DNA from: Gammaproteobacteria bacterium
GTDB lineage: Bacteria > Pseudomonadota > Gammaproteobacteria > Steroidobacterales > GCA-2729495
Length of the DNA: 64,000 bases
NCBI GenBank assembly: GCA_030583605.1
Contig: CP129466.1
Span: 1,371,001 to 1,435,000 of the forward strand
Reading direction: 5' to 3'
Below, piece by piece: positions 35,028 to 46,774 of the stretch. Under the pieces are notes generated by a model. It was not told the DNA's origin. It saw nothing but the letters and a program-made list of their open reading frames with translations, and did not search any database. The translations under genes were made by a program, and so were the position numbers. Positions within the stretch are counted from its first letter, which is position 1. Every line of letters starts with the position of its first letter.

Positions 35028-35615
35028 ATGAGCGGGCGACCAGAACCGCTGCGCGGGCTCGTGCTGGCGGGTGGCCGCAGCGAACGGCTCGGGTGCGACA
35101 AGGCCGCGCTGCAGATCGCTGGCCGCAGCCTGCTCGAGCGCGCGGTTACGCTGCTGTCACGCGTGGTTGCAGACGTGCAGGTGGCGGTGCGCGAGGAGCA
35201 ACTGTCCGATGAGTTGCGACGGCGCTTCGTCCTGCTGCCCGATGAGTATCACGACATCGGACCGGCGGCCGGATTGCTCGCGGCTCATCGTCTTGATCCC
35301 GGGAGCGCCTGGCTGGCGCTCGCCTGCGACATGCCGGGCGTGAGCGAGCCGCTGCTCGCCGCCCTGATTGCCGCGCGCGATCCGCGTCGCGGCGCCACGG
35401 CCTATCGCGGGTCGTCCGGATCGCCCGAGCCGTTGTGCGCGATCTATGAACCGGCTACCCTGAGCCGGCTGCGGAGTGAGGTCGATGCAGGCGGCAGTTC
35501 TGGTCTGCGTGCGGCCCTATCCGCCGCTCACCCGGTGTTGCTGGATCCGCCGGACCCGGGTGAGCTGGGGAGCATCAACACGCCCGAGGACATGCGACGC
35601 CTGATCCGGTCATGA
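35028..35615 (+). CDS. mobA: Molybdenum cofactor guanylyltransferase MobA
   Basis: 195 aa. N-terminal nucleotide site LVLAGGRSERLGCDKAALQI, DEYHDIGPAAGLLAAH and the metal-binding ALACDMPGV are standard for MobA. Transfers GMP from GTP to the molybdopterin cofactor to make the dinucleotide form used by DMSO-reductase-type enzymes (or, as MocA, CMP for xanthine oxidase-type enzymes). It ends with INTPEDMRRL, usual for the family. Six bases after moaC, so co-transcribed. Confidence 0.9.
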   Translation: MSGRPEPLRGLVLAGGRSERLGCDKAALQIAGRSLLERAVTLLSRVVADVQVAVREEQLSDELRRRFVLLPDEYHDIGPAAGLLAAHRLDPGSAWLALACDMPGVSEPLLAALIAARDPRRGATAYRGSSGSPEPLCAIYEPATLSRLRSEVDAGGSSGLRAALSAAHPVLLDPPDPGELGSINTPEDMRRLIRS

Positions 35616-35667
35616 CGGCCGATGCGGGCTGCGGACCGCGCGCAACGAGACGTCGAGGTTTGTCACG

Positions 35668-36255
35668 ATGGCCCGAAGAAAATCCGTACGCCGTCCTGCT
35701 CGCGCCGAGGTTGAGGCCGCCATACGGGTGTTGTTGCGCTGGACGGGTGACGACGCTGACCGGCCCGGCCTGCGCCGGACACCGGCGCGGGTCGCGGGCG
35801 CGTTCGAGGACTGGTTCTGCGGTTATGCGACTGACCCTTACGAGCTGCTCGGCGCATCGTTCCAGCAGGTCAATCAGTACGACCGGACCGTGACTTTGCG
35901 TGATATCGATTTCGAGTCCCACTGTGAGCATCACCTGGCGCCGATCATCGGTCGTGTGCACCTGGCCTACCTGCCGAACCGCCGGCTGGCCGGAATCAGC
36001 AAGCTGGCACGTGTCGTGGAAGCCTATGCGAAGCGCCTGCAGGTGCAGGAACGATTCACCGCGGAAATCGCCCGCTGCATTAACGACGTGCTGGAGCCCC
36101 GCGGCGTGGCGGTGGTGGTCGAGGCGCAGCACCAGTGCATGACGACGCGGGGCGTGCATCGCACAAACGTGAAGATGATCACATCGGAGATGCTGGGTGC
36201 ATTTCAGGATGACGACCGGATACGCGCGGAGTTCTTCACCGCGATTCGTGCCTGA
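35668..36255 (+). CDS. folE: GTP cyclohydrolase I FolE
   Basis: 195 aa. Zn ligands Cys86 and His in ESHCEHHLAPI and Cys157 in HQCMTTRGVHR, and LAGISKLARVVEAYAKRLQVQE, the oligomer core, are all present. Converts GTP to dihydroneopterin triphosphate, first step of folate synthesis. Close behind mobA; the two share GTP-derived pterin chemistry with moaC. Confidence 0.95.
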   Translation: MARRKSVRRPARAEVEAAIRVLLRWTGDDADRPGLRRTPARVAGAFEDWFCGYATDPYELLGASFQQVNQYDRTVTLRDIDFESHCEHHLAPIIGRVHLAYLPNRRLAGISKLARVVEAYAKRLQVQERFTAEIARCINDVLEPRGVAVVVEAQHQCMTTRGVHRTNVKMITSEMLGAFQDDDRIRAEFFTAIRA

Positions 36256-36267
36256 TCGGGTAGCAAC

Positions 36268-36732
36268 ATGCCTCGCATAGTCAGGACCATCGACGACGCC
36301 AAGGCGCTGATCGGCCAGGAGGTTGGCGTTTCCGACTGGGTGACGGTGGACCAGGCCCGCATCAATCAGTTCGCGGCCGCCACCGACGATCACCAGTGGA
36401 TCCACACCGATACCGCGCGCGCGGCACAGGAGATGCCGGGCGGGCAGACGATTGCCCACGGCTATCTGCTCCTGTCGCTGTTGCCGGCGCTGATGGACAA
36501 ACTCGTCGAGATGCCGACCCTGCAGCGCGCGATCAACTACGGCTTGAACAAGGTGCGTTTCAAGAACCCGGTCCCTGCGGGCAGCCGGGTCCGCCTGCGC
36601 AGTGTGCTGTTGCAGGCGCAGAAGCGCGCCGGCGCATTGCAGGTGATCCTGGAGAACACTCTCGAGATTGAGGGCCAGCCGAAGCCGGCCTGCGTCGCAG
36701 AAGTCATCGCCCTGTATTTTCTCGGCGAGTGA
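36268..36732 (+). CDS. MaoC/NodN-type (R)-hydratase
   Basis: 154 aa hot-dog fold. The hydratase motif DDHQWIHTDTARA with the catalytic Asp/His pair, then PGGQTIAHGYLLLSLLP, identify the MaoC-like/NodN group. Probably hydrates enoyl-CoA esters. 12 bases after folE; the metabolic link to folE is unclear. Confidence 0.88.
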   Translation: MPRIVRTIDDAKALIGQEVGVSDWVTVDQARINQFAAATDDHQWIHTDTARAAQEMPGGQTIAHGYLLLSLLPALMDKLVEMPTLQRAINYGLNKVRFKNPVPAGSRVRLRSVLLQAQKRAGALQVILENTLEIEGQPKPACVAEVIALYFLGE

Positions 36733-36795
36733 CGCGCAACCGCCGCGGCTACCTTGGCGTGGCCGGGTTGCGTGCTTCCGGCCGGAGCAGTTCTG

Positions 36796-38277
36796 TTGCC
36801 AGACACCGCGGTTTTCGCGCCTGCCCATGAACTCATTGCCAGGCTGCGCGCCGGCACCCTGAGCAGCTTTGAGTTGACCCGGGCCGCGATCGCGCGGGTG
36901 CGCGAGATCAATCGCAATCTGAATCCCGTCGTGGCGCTCGATGAGGGTGCGGCGCTCGGGCGTGCACGCGAGGCCGATGCGGCACTGCGCACGGGGCGTG
37001 CACCCGGCTTACTGCATGGCCTGCCGGTCACCATCAAGGACTGCTTCGAGGTGGCCGGCTTCCCCGCGGTCAACGGCGCGCCCGAGCTGCGCGGGTATCG
37101 GCCGGTGCATCATGCGCCGGCGATCGCGCGCATGGTGGAGGCGGGCGCGATCGTCATTGGCAAGACGAACGTGCCGCGTTACTCGCTCGACCTGCAGACC
37201 TTCAACGACGTCTTCGGTGTGACACGCAACCCCTGGAATGCGGATCGCACGCCGGGAGGATCGAGTGGCGGGGCCGCGGTCGCGCTCGCCACGGGGGTGA
37301 CCAGTCTCGAGATCGGCAGCGATCTGGCCGGTTCGCTGCGGGGGCCGGCGCATGCCACCGGCGTCTGTGCGTTGAAACCGAGTTTCGGTGTCGTGCCGAC
37401 CGCGGGCGCATTGTCCTCGCTGCCCGGGGCGTTGCGCACGCCCGATATGGTCGTGGCCGGGCCGATGGCGCGCACGGTGGCCGACCTCGGCTTGTTGTTC
37501 GGCGTGCTTGCCGGGCCGGCCGGGCGCGAGGCCGCTGGCTGGCGCCTGGGACTACCGGCGCCACGCGCGCCGGCGAACCGGTTACGGGTTGCCGCCTGGC
37601 TCGACGACGACAACTGTCCGGTTGCGTCTGATGTGGGCGCGCTGCTTGCCGGTACCTGTCGTGCGCTGGCGGGCGCCGGCGTGGCCGTCGACGAGCAGGC
37701 GCGGCCCGGGTTCGACCCGGGCGAGTACTTCCGCACCTTCCTGGAACTCATGTACGCGGAGATGAGTGCGGGGTTTCCAGAGAACGTGTTTCGGGCATTC
37801 ACCGCGGCCGCACGCCGGCAGGACGGGCATGCGGAGCGGGCTGCGCTGACCCTGATGCCGGGAGCGGTCGCGCAGCGGCATCGTGACTGGCTTCGGACTT
37901 GTGAGCGTCGCGAGGCCTATCGGGCCGCCTGGGACGAATTCTTCACGCGCTACGACGTGCTCCTCACGCCGGCCATGCCCACGACCGCGCTGCCACACGA
38001 CCACCGCCCCTTCGAGGCACGCAGCGTGAGGCTCGGCGGCCGCGAGTTTGCGTACATGCAGCAGTCCTTCTGGTGCGGACTGGCCACGCTGTCGCTCCTT
38101 CCTGCTGCCGTGGTTCCGGCCGGGCTCGCCGCGGACGGGATGCCGGTCGGGGTGCAGTTGATCGGCCCCTACCTCGCGGACTACACCGTGCTCGAGCTGG
38201 CTCGTCTGGTCGAAGCATTGACCGGAGGATTCCGGCGTCCACCCGAGGGGCAGTGGGCAGAACCCGGCGCGAGCTGA
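36796..38277 (+). CDS. Amidase signature family protein
   Basis: About 493 aa. The Ser-cisSer-Lys triad is visible: Lys in LPVTIKDCFEV, cis-Ser in TPGGSSGGAAVALA and the nucleophile Ser in EIGSDLAGSLRGPAHATG. The variant SDLAGSLR is found in a subset of the family. No ATG is available at the N-terminus: TTG 36796, eight bases behind GGAG, is the best start; TTG 36754 is an alternative. Hydrolyses an unknown amide. Not GatA, which has different length and neighbours. Confidence 0.87.
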   Translation: MPDTAVFAPAHELIARLRAGTLSSFELTRAAIARVREINRNLNPVVALDEGAALGRAREADAALRTGRAPGLLHGLPVTIKDCFEVAGFPAVNGAPELRGYRPVHHAPAIARMVEAGAIVIGKTNVPRYSLDLQTFNDVFGVTRNPWNADRTPGGSSGGAAVALATGVTSLEIGSDLAGSLRGPAHATGVCALKPSFGVVPTAGALSSLPGALRTPDMVVAGPMARTVADLGLLFGVLAGPAGREAAGWRLGLPAPRAPANRLRVAAWLDDDNCPVASDVGALLAGTCRALAGAGVAVDEQARPGFDPGEYFRTFLELMYAEMSAGFPENVFRAFTAAARRQDGHAERAALTLMPGAVAQRHRDWLRTCERREAYRAAWDEFFTRYDVLLTPAMPTTALPHDHRPFEARSVRLGGREFAYMQQSFWCGLATLSLLPAAVVPAGLAADGMPVGVQLIGPYLADYTVLELARLVEALTGGFRRPPEGQWAEPGAS

Positions 38278-38293
38278 GCGGGCGAGAGCACTG

Positions 38294-38316
38294 GCGCGGT
38301 CGCGTGTGGACCGCGC
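38294..38316. terminator. Hairpin between convergent amidase and hemerythrin genes
   Basis: Perfect 8-bp stem GCGCGGTC / GACCGCGC with a 7-base loop, in the 53-base gap between two converging genes. No T-run. Confidence 0.4.
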
Positions 38317-38330
38317 GGTGATGACCAGCG

Positions 38331-38723
38331 TCAGCCGTCGAGTGCACGCAGCGGCGGCGTTCCGGCGAGGTGGTCGTCCAGCCAGTCGGAGAGGCATTCC
38401 GCCAGCGACTTGTCGCAGGCGTCGCACGCGCCGTCATCGAAGGCATCCATCATGGTGCGCATGCGTTCGAGCAGCATTTCGTCGCGCGCCTTGTGTGCGG
38501 CGTATACCTCGGGGCCACGCTCACGCAGCATGGTTTCCTCGAGGGCGAAATGCGCGCAACTGCGCACGTACAGGACTCCGAGCGCGTCGCTGATGGAGGG
38601 TCGCGCTGAACTGCTCCGCAGGCTGGCACAGGTCTCATCGATTGCCGCCTGCAGCCAGTGGTGATCGTGATGCGCGGTGCCGCTGCCGGACACGGCGGTC
38701 AATGGTGACTGGAGCTTCGTCAT
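38331..38723 (-). CDS. Hemerythrin-like protein
   Basis: 130 aa. Four-helix bundle with the di-iron ligands in order: HHDHHWLQAA (His about 19-22), HFALEETML (His58, Glu62), HKARDEML (His77) and DWLDDHL (His118), as in bacteriohemerythrins. Binds O2 or NO reversibly in the cytoplasm. It lies at the edge of a block with NifJ, ferredoxin and a Nod-like enzyme, where O2 or NO handling would make sense. Confidence 0.85.
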   Translation of the reverse strand: MTKLQSPLTAVSGSGTAHHDHHWLQAAIDETCASLRSSSARPSISDALGVLYVRSCAHFALEETMLRERGPEVYAAHKARDEMLLERMRTMMDAFDDGACDACDKSLAECLSDWLDDHLAGTPPLRALDG

Positions 38724-38910
38724 TGGCCTGCCTCCCGTCGTTTCGTACGGTAAACCCTACTCCCGGCATGCGGGTAACGGCAGTGTGGTTTTCCACGCGG
38801 CAGCTTGTCACAAGGCCGCGCTGTTCTCTTGCGCTGCACGAGCAGGTCTGATCGGGGCGCGGGATCCCCGGCACGCACGCAGTAAACCGGACGACACGCC
38901 TGGGAATGCA

Positions 38911-39921
38911 TCAACGCCAGACGGATTTGGGCGGTTCGTAATTGGACAAAAGCTGGAGATAGTTGCCCCGCTCGAACGCAGCCGGGTCGGGCGAGTTGAG
39001 CTGCGACAGGCTGCCGCGGAGCTGGTCGACCGAGGCGTATTCGTGCGTGTCCATCCATCGCAGGACTCCCTCGCGGATGCTGCGCAGGCGCTCGGGGCCG
39101 TTGAGTAGCAGCGTGCTGCAGAGATAGGTCACATCGGCGCCGCACAGGAGCATCTTGAGGGCGTCCTCGGCCGTGTGTACGCCGCTGGTCGCCGCCAGCG
39201 ACAGCCCGACGCGGCCGTGCAGAAGAGCCATCCAGCGCATGGTTAGCAGCGAGTCGTGGGAACTCGAGAGGTTGATCACCTGGGATATCTCCAGGCTGTC
39301 GAGGTCGAGGTCGGGCTGATAGTAACGGTTGAACAGCGCGACGCCGGCGGCACCGGCGGCCTCGATCCGCTGCACGAGGTTGCCGAGGGCGCTGTAATGA
39401 GGCGACAGCTTTACGCCGATCGGCAACGAGACGTGGCCGATGGTTTCGCTCAGTATGTCGACCACGCGCTGCTCCACCGCGGCAGGCGACTCGGCGAAGT
39501 CGGCGGCAATGTAGTAGATGTTCAGTTCGAGCGCATCGGCGCCGGCCTCCTGGATCGCCCGGGCGTGCCGCACCCAGCCGCCGCGCGTCGTGCCATTCAG
39601 GCTGCCGATGATCGGGATGTCGAGGGCATCCTTCAGCCGGCGCAGCTGGTTCAGGTACTCGTCACGCTTGCCCGGATACTCCGTGTGCATCGGCAGGTAG
39701 CTCGAGGCCTCCGTATGCCCGATGTCCTGGTACTGGCTGAGCTGCAGCGCGAGTCGCTCATCTGCCTCGATGTCTTCCTCGAAGAGCGAGTACATCACGA
39801 TTGCTGCGGCACCGGCATCCTCCAGCTGCCGCGCGCTGTCGAGGCGCTTGGACAACGGTGAGGAGGAGGGCACGAACGGGTTCTTCAGGCGCAGCCCGAG
39901 ATAGCTGGTGGCGAGGTCCAT
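38911..39921 (-). CDS. Dihydroorotate dehydrogenase-like flavoprotein linked to NifJ
   Basis: 336 aa TIM barrel: MDLATSYLGLRLKNPFVPSS, IIGSLNGTTRGGWVRHARAI, PIGVKLSPHYSALGNLVQRI and VALFNRYYQPDLDLD are DHOD-type FMN and substrate segments. It differs from PyrD in overall motifs and is a known companion of pyruvate:ferredoxin oxidoreductase genes. It starts 4 bases after nifJ ends, with GGAGG 10 bases before ATG 39921, so the two are an operon. Possibly passes electrons to or from ferredoxin; the substrate is not known. Confidence 0.85.
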   Translation of the reverse strand: MDLATSYLGLRLKNPFVPSSSPLSKRLDSARQLEDAGAAAIVMYSLFEEDIEADERLALQLSQYQDIGHTEASSYLPMHTEYPGKRDEYLNQLRRLKDALDIPIIGSLNGTTRGGWVRHARAIQEAGADALELNIYYIAADFAESPAAVEQRVVDILSETIGHVSLPIGVKLSPHYSALGNLVQRIEAAGAAGVALFNRYYQPDLDLDSLEISQVINLSSSHDSLLTMRWMALLHGRVGLSLAATSGVHTAEDALKMLLCGADVTYLCSTLLLNGPERLRSIREGVLRWMDTHEYASVDQLRGSLSQLNSPDPAAFERGNYLQLLSNYEPPKSVWR

Positions 39922-39925
39922 GGAT

Positions 39926-43558
<3,633 letters not shown>

Positions 43559-43691
43559 CGGGTCCCGTACCGCTGGCCGAGGTGCCGTCCATTGTCACAT
43601 GTTGCGCGGGCGGCCATGTATGATTAGCCGCGCTCAACGGCCCGGCTGAACGACATGGTCGGGCGCGGTCGCGTTACGGAAGGAAGCAGGC

Positions 43692-44015
43692 GTGCCATTT
43701 GTCGTCACCGGAAACTGCATCAACTGCAAACATACCGAATGTGCCGTGGTTTGCCCGGCTGATTGCTTTCACGAAGGCCCGAATTTTCTGGTCATCGATC
43801 CCGAGACCTGTATCGACTGCGTGTTCTGCGTCCCAGCCTGCCCGGTTGGCGCAATAATGGAAATACGGGATGTACCGAAGGATCAGCGGGTGTTCGTGCG
43901 GCTGAACGAGGAACTGGCGGCCATCTGGCCCACGATCAAGACCCGGAAGCCGCCCCCGCCCGATGCGGAGGAGTGGGACGGCGTGCCGGACAAGCTCAAG
44001 CTGCTCGAGCGGTAA
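43692..44015 (+). CDS. 7Fe ferredoxin (FdxA-type), NifJ-linked
   Basis: 107 aa, GTG start behind [29 protein letters not shown] gives a [3Fe-4S]/[4Fe-4S] Azotobacter-type motif and [13 protein letters not shown] the second cluster; the tail [20 protein letters not shown] is as in FdxA. A paralogue is at 60727. Its place opposite nifJ suggests it is the electron acceptor of that enzyme. Confidence 0.92.
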   Translation: MPFVVTGNCINCKHTECAVVCPADCFHEGPNFLVIDPETCIDCVFCVPACPVGAIMEIRDVPKDQRVFVRLNEELAAIWPTIKTRKPPPPDAEEWDGVPDKLKLLER

Positions 44016-44114
44016 CCCCGCGTGGTGAAGCCGGGGTAACCGGCCGGAATCGGCGGCCGGCGTCTCAAGCGACCCAGATAGCCGGAGCCCGGCGGGCGCC
44101 GACGGGCCGGCTGC

Positions 44115-44495
44115 TCAGGGCCGCCGCCCGGCAAATATCGCCCGTGACATCAGCAGTCCGAGCCCGGCGCCGAGCGTGGCCGCGACCGCGACGATGACAA
44201 ATGTACCGACGGCCAGGGCCACACCCACCACCGTCGGTACGGCCAGGTCCTGCATTCCCATCACGTTGCCGATCGTGCCACCGGGGCGTTGTCCCATGTA
44301 GCCCGCGAAGATCACTCCGGCGAATATCGCAGGCGCGAGCGCCAGCGCGCCGAGCACTCCGCCGACCGTTCTGATCCAGCGTCGCGGCTCCTCGCCGGTG
44401 GCCATCCGCTGCGCCAACGCCCGCAGCAACTGCCGCGTCAGGAAGAATGTGACCGGCACGCCGATCAGGTAGCCGAGAATGATCGATAGCAACAT
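44115..44495 (-). CDS. Three-helix membrane protein
   Basis: 126 aa with helices at about 2-22, 42-68 and 86-116; Gly-rich loop GYMGQRPGGTIGNVMG between helices two and three. GGAG lies 11 bases before the ATG. No family recognised. Convergent with the ferredoxin and followed on the same strand by no close gene. Confidence 0.6.
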   Translation of the reverse strand: MLLSIILGYLIGVPVTFFLTRQLLRALAQRMATGEEPRRWIRTVGGVLGALALAPAIFAGVIFAGYMGQRPGGTIGNVMGMQDLAVPTVVGVALAVGTFVIVAVAATLGAGLGLLMSRAIFAGRRP

Positions 44496-44566
44496 GTCCT
44501 GATGATCTCCGGGTTTGTTCCCGCGGTGCCCTCCTGGTCAGCCAGGATCGGACCGGCCCGACGGCT

Positions 44567-44992
44567 TCACTGCCCGGCCTGTGGCCCCTTGCGTCCGACG
44601 AGCACCTTCTTTGCGCCTACGCCTGCGACACCGAGCACATAGATCGATCCCATGAAGCCGGCCCAGATGGCAAGGAATGTCAGACTTTTTCTCACGCCGA
44701 CCCTGAAGCGAGCGCGGTCATAGTCGCTTTCGGAGCGGACGACGGTCCGCTCATGAAAGAGAAACTGGCCCAGTGCATAGCACGGCTGGCCGGGTTCCGG
44801 CTGAAATACCGGGATTTGTCCTTCTTCGATTTCCCGCCAGCTGCTGCATTCCGGGGCGCGCAGATCGGCGACGACGTCCGGGTCGCGGCGTGGCCATGTC
44901 GAAACGGCCAGGACCAGGGTTGATATCAGGAACACGATTGCGAAGAGCCCCCAGAATTTCTGCCAGGCATTGAGTCGCTGGAACATGTGCAT
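44567..44992 (-). CDS. Membrane protein with two helices
   Basis: 141 aa. An N-terminal helix (about 12-31), a soluble section of about 75 residues with two cysteines (APECSSWREI and GQPCYALGQF) likely outside the cytoplasm, and a second helix (about 104-124) ending in a basic tail. Unknown family; 71 bases upstream of the preceding membrane-protein gene on the same strand, so possibly one transcript. Confidence 0.6.
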   Translation of the reverse strand: MHMFQRLNAWQKFWGLFAIVFLISTLVLAVSTWPRRDPDVVADLRAPECSSWREIEEGQIPVFQPEPGQPCYALGQFLFHERTVVRSESDYDRARFRVGVRKSLTFLAIWAGFMGSIYVLGVAGVGAKKVLVGRKGPQAGQ

Positions 44993-45102
44993 TCACCGGG
45001 CCGCGTAGCGGCGCTGAAAAGATTTTAGTTCAAGTGGCCAGCGGACGATGACGTCGGTCGCCAGGCTGCGCCATCCGCAATTATGCGCAGTGGCCGGTGC
45101 GC

Positions 45103-45663
45103 TCAGTCGGGGAAGACGCGCTGCGCCTGCAACTGGCCGTGCTCATCGAAGATTTCCCACAGCCCGTCTTTCCTGCGGTCCCGGAAGTGCCCGCGCTTGC
45201 GCAGCTGGCCGCTTGGGTAGAAATACTCCCAGAAACCATCCGGCCGGCCTTCCAGGTAGCTGCCACGTTCATTGAGCCGGCCGTTCTCGAAGTATGTCTC
45301 ATATGGCCCGTCGAGCTCGCCGTCGCGATAGTTCAGGCGTTCCCAGATGCGGCCATTCTCGTAGCGTCGCTCGAACGCGCCTTCCGGGCGGCCTTCGCGT
45401 GAGTTGCCTTTCAGTTTCAGGCGGCCGTTGTCGTAATGGATCTCCCACGGGCCGTCGCGTTCGCCGTTCTTGAACGTGCCGCGGAACTCCAGGCGACCGT
45501 TCTCGTGGAAGAACTCCCACAGGCCTTCCTGTTTGCCGTTGTGGTAGCTTCCGCGGAACTCGGGCTGGCCGTTGCGGTAGAAATACTCGGTTGGGCCTTC
45601 AGGGCGGCTGAAGCGTGATGCGAGCCCGACCTTTCGCAGAATGGCATGGAAGAGATTGAGCAC
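45103..45663 (-). CDS. MORN-type (YwqK-like) repeat protein, short paralogue
   Basis: 186 aa made of about seven 23-residue repeats of the pattern NGxxxxRGxYxNGxxDGxWExYx, for example YFYRNGQPEFRGSYHNGKQE and EYFYPSGQLRKRGHFRDRRK. MORN-like sheets bind lipids or partners; bacterial YwqK proteins are linked to toxin-antitoxin systems only in annotation. No signal peptide. Lies 17 bases behind the larger paralogue. Confidence 0.8.
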   Translation of the reverse strand: MLNLFHAILRKVGLASRFSRPEGPTEYFYRNGQPEFRGSYHNGKQEGLWEFFHENGRLEFRGTFKNGERDGPWEIHYDNGRLKLKGNSREGRPEGAFERRYENGRIWERLNYRDGELDGPYETYFENGRLNERGSYLEGRPDGFWEYFYPSGQLRKRGHFRDRRKDGLWEIFDEHGQLQAQRVFPD

Positions 45664-45680
45664 GCTGGTTACCCCGCCTG

Positions 45681-46460
45681 CTATTGGAGCACGCCGTCCT
45701 GGTACGTGCCTTTCTCCCTGATCCTGCCGTCGTCATCGTACAGCTCGTAGGCGCCATCGAGGACACCGTCGCGGAACGTGCCGCGGGCCATGAGTCGGCC
45801 GTCGGCGGCCAAGGTCTCGAACGGCCCGTTCTTGGCGCCATCGACGTAGGTTTCGCGCGATTTCAAACTGCCATTGGGGTGAAAGGTTTCGAGGACGCCG
45901 TCGGCCCCGTCGTTGCGGAAGACGCCTTTCTGCGCGAGTTGGCCGTTGCTGTGAAACCACTCCCAGACGCCATCCTTCCGGCCGTCGTGGAAGCTGCCCC
46001 GCGCATCGACCTGCCCGTTCTCGTGATACGCGACGTATGGTCCGTCCCGCCGGTCGTTCCTGTGCGTGCCCTCCGATCGAGGCGCGCCGTTCGGAAAGCC
46101 GGTCCGGAATGGTCCATTGCGTACGCCGTCGACGTACTGGCCCTTTGAACGCCATTGCCCGTTCGGGTACAGCAGCTCCCACGGGCCTTCCTTCCTGCCG
46201 TTGTGGTACGCCTGCCGCTCCCGCAATTGCCCGTTACGGTGAAACCACTCCTGCGGCCCATCGAGCTGGCCTTCGCGGAAGCAGCCCTTGTGTTCGGCCT
46301 GCCCATCCTCGAAATAGGACTCGTATGCGCCGTCGAGCTGGCCGTTACGGTAGCTGCCCCGGCCGCGAATTTCGCCGGCCTCGCCCTGCATCTCGAAAGG
46401 CCCGTCGGCGGGGGCTTCGTCGGTCGCCGATCTGAACCAGGAAAGAATCGACTTCTTCAT
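45681..46460 (-). CDS. MORN-type (YwqK-like) repeat protein, long paralogue
   Basis: 259 aa, about ten 23-residue repeats of the same type, e.g. ESYFEDGQAEHKGCFREGQL and ELLYPNGQWRSKGQYVDGVR, after a short N-terminal segment MKKSILSWFRSATDEAP. Repeats differ enough at DNA level to show the array is old. Divergent from the Nod-like gene, sharing a 314-base control region with it. Confidence 0.8.
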   Translation of the reverse strand: MKKSILSWFRSATDEAPADGPFEMQGEAGEIRGRGSYRNGQLDGAYESYFEDGQAEHKGCFREGQLDGPQEWFHRNGQLRERQAYHNGRKEGPWELLYPNGQWRSKGQYVDGVRNGPFRTGFPNGAPRSEGTHRNDRRDGPYVAYHENGQVDARGSFHDGRKDGVWEWFHSNGQLAQKGVFRNDGADGVLETFHPNGSLKSRETYVDGAKNGPFETLAADGRLMARGTFRDGVLDGAYELYDDDGRIREKGTYQDGVLQ

Positions 46461-46774
46461 GCTGCCCGAGCGTAACCAAATTCCAGCGGTAAGGGCTTCA
46501 CGAAAAGATAGGTACTATCCGTATCATCGTGACGGTCAATTTTGCCGCGAAAGCGTGTAAAAAAAATACCGCAGTCGTCGTGTGCGGTCGCGGCGGGCAT
46601 GACGGGGTCCACCGGTGAACAGATGGAGCGAGACGCGAGGCAAACGGCCATTTTACGTATAATTACCTACCGGTGATTGATCCAGGTCATTTACTCAGGG
46701 GTCGAAACTATCAAGCTAGCGCCCGACGGTGGTGTATACCGGATGACGGCGGGACGTTTTAAGGAGCTTTAACC
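46461..46774. other. 314-base divergent control region, MORN gene / nod
   Basis: AT-richer than the surroundings, with an A-run near 46558-46567, a TATAAT at 46658-46663, and an FNR/Dnr-like box at 46677-46690. TATCAA at 46709-46714 could be the -10 of a class II FNR-type promoter. The nod leader carries AAGGAG 9 bases before its ATG. No gene is supported. Confidence 0.6.
46677..46690 (+). promoter_or_regulatory. FNR/Dnr-like box upstream of nod
   Basis: TTGATCCAGGTCAT matches the FNR/ANR/Dnr consensus TTGAT-N4-ATCAA with two mismatches in the right half. Centre is about 39 bases before the expected start of transcription downstream of TATCAA, near the -41.5 position of class II activation. 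Confidence 0.6.

Noticed and set aside
43559..43691. Sigma-70 promoter TTGTCA / TATGAT between nifJ and the ferredoxin
   Set aside because: The spacing is about 21 bases, too long for a confident call.
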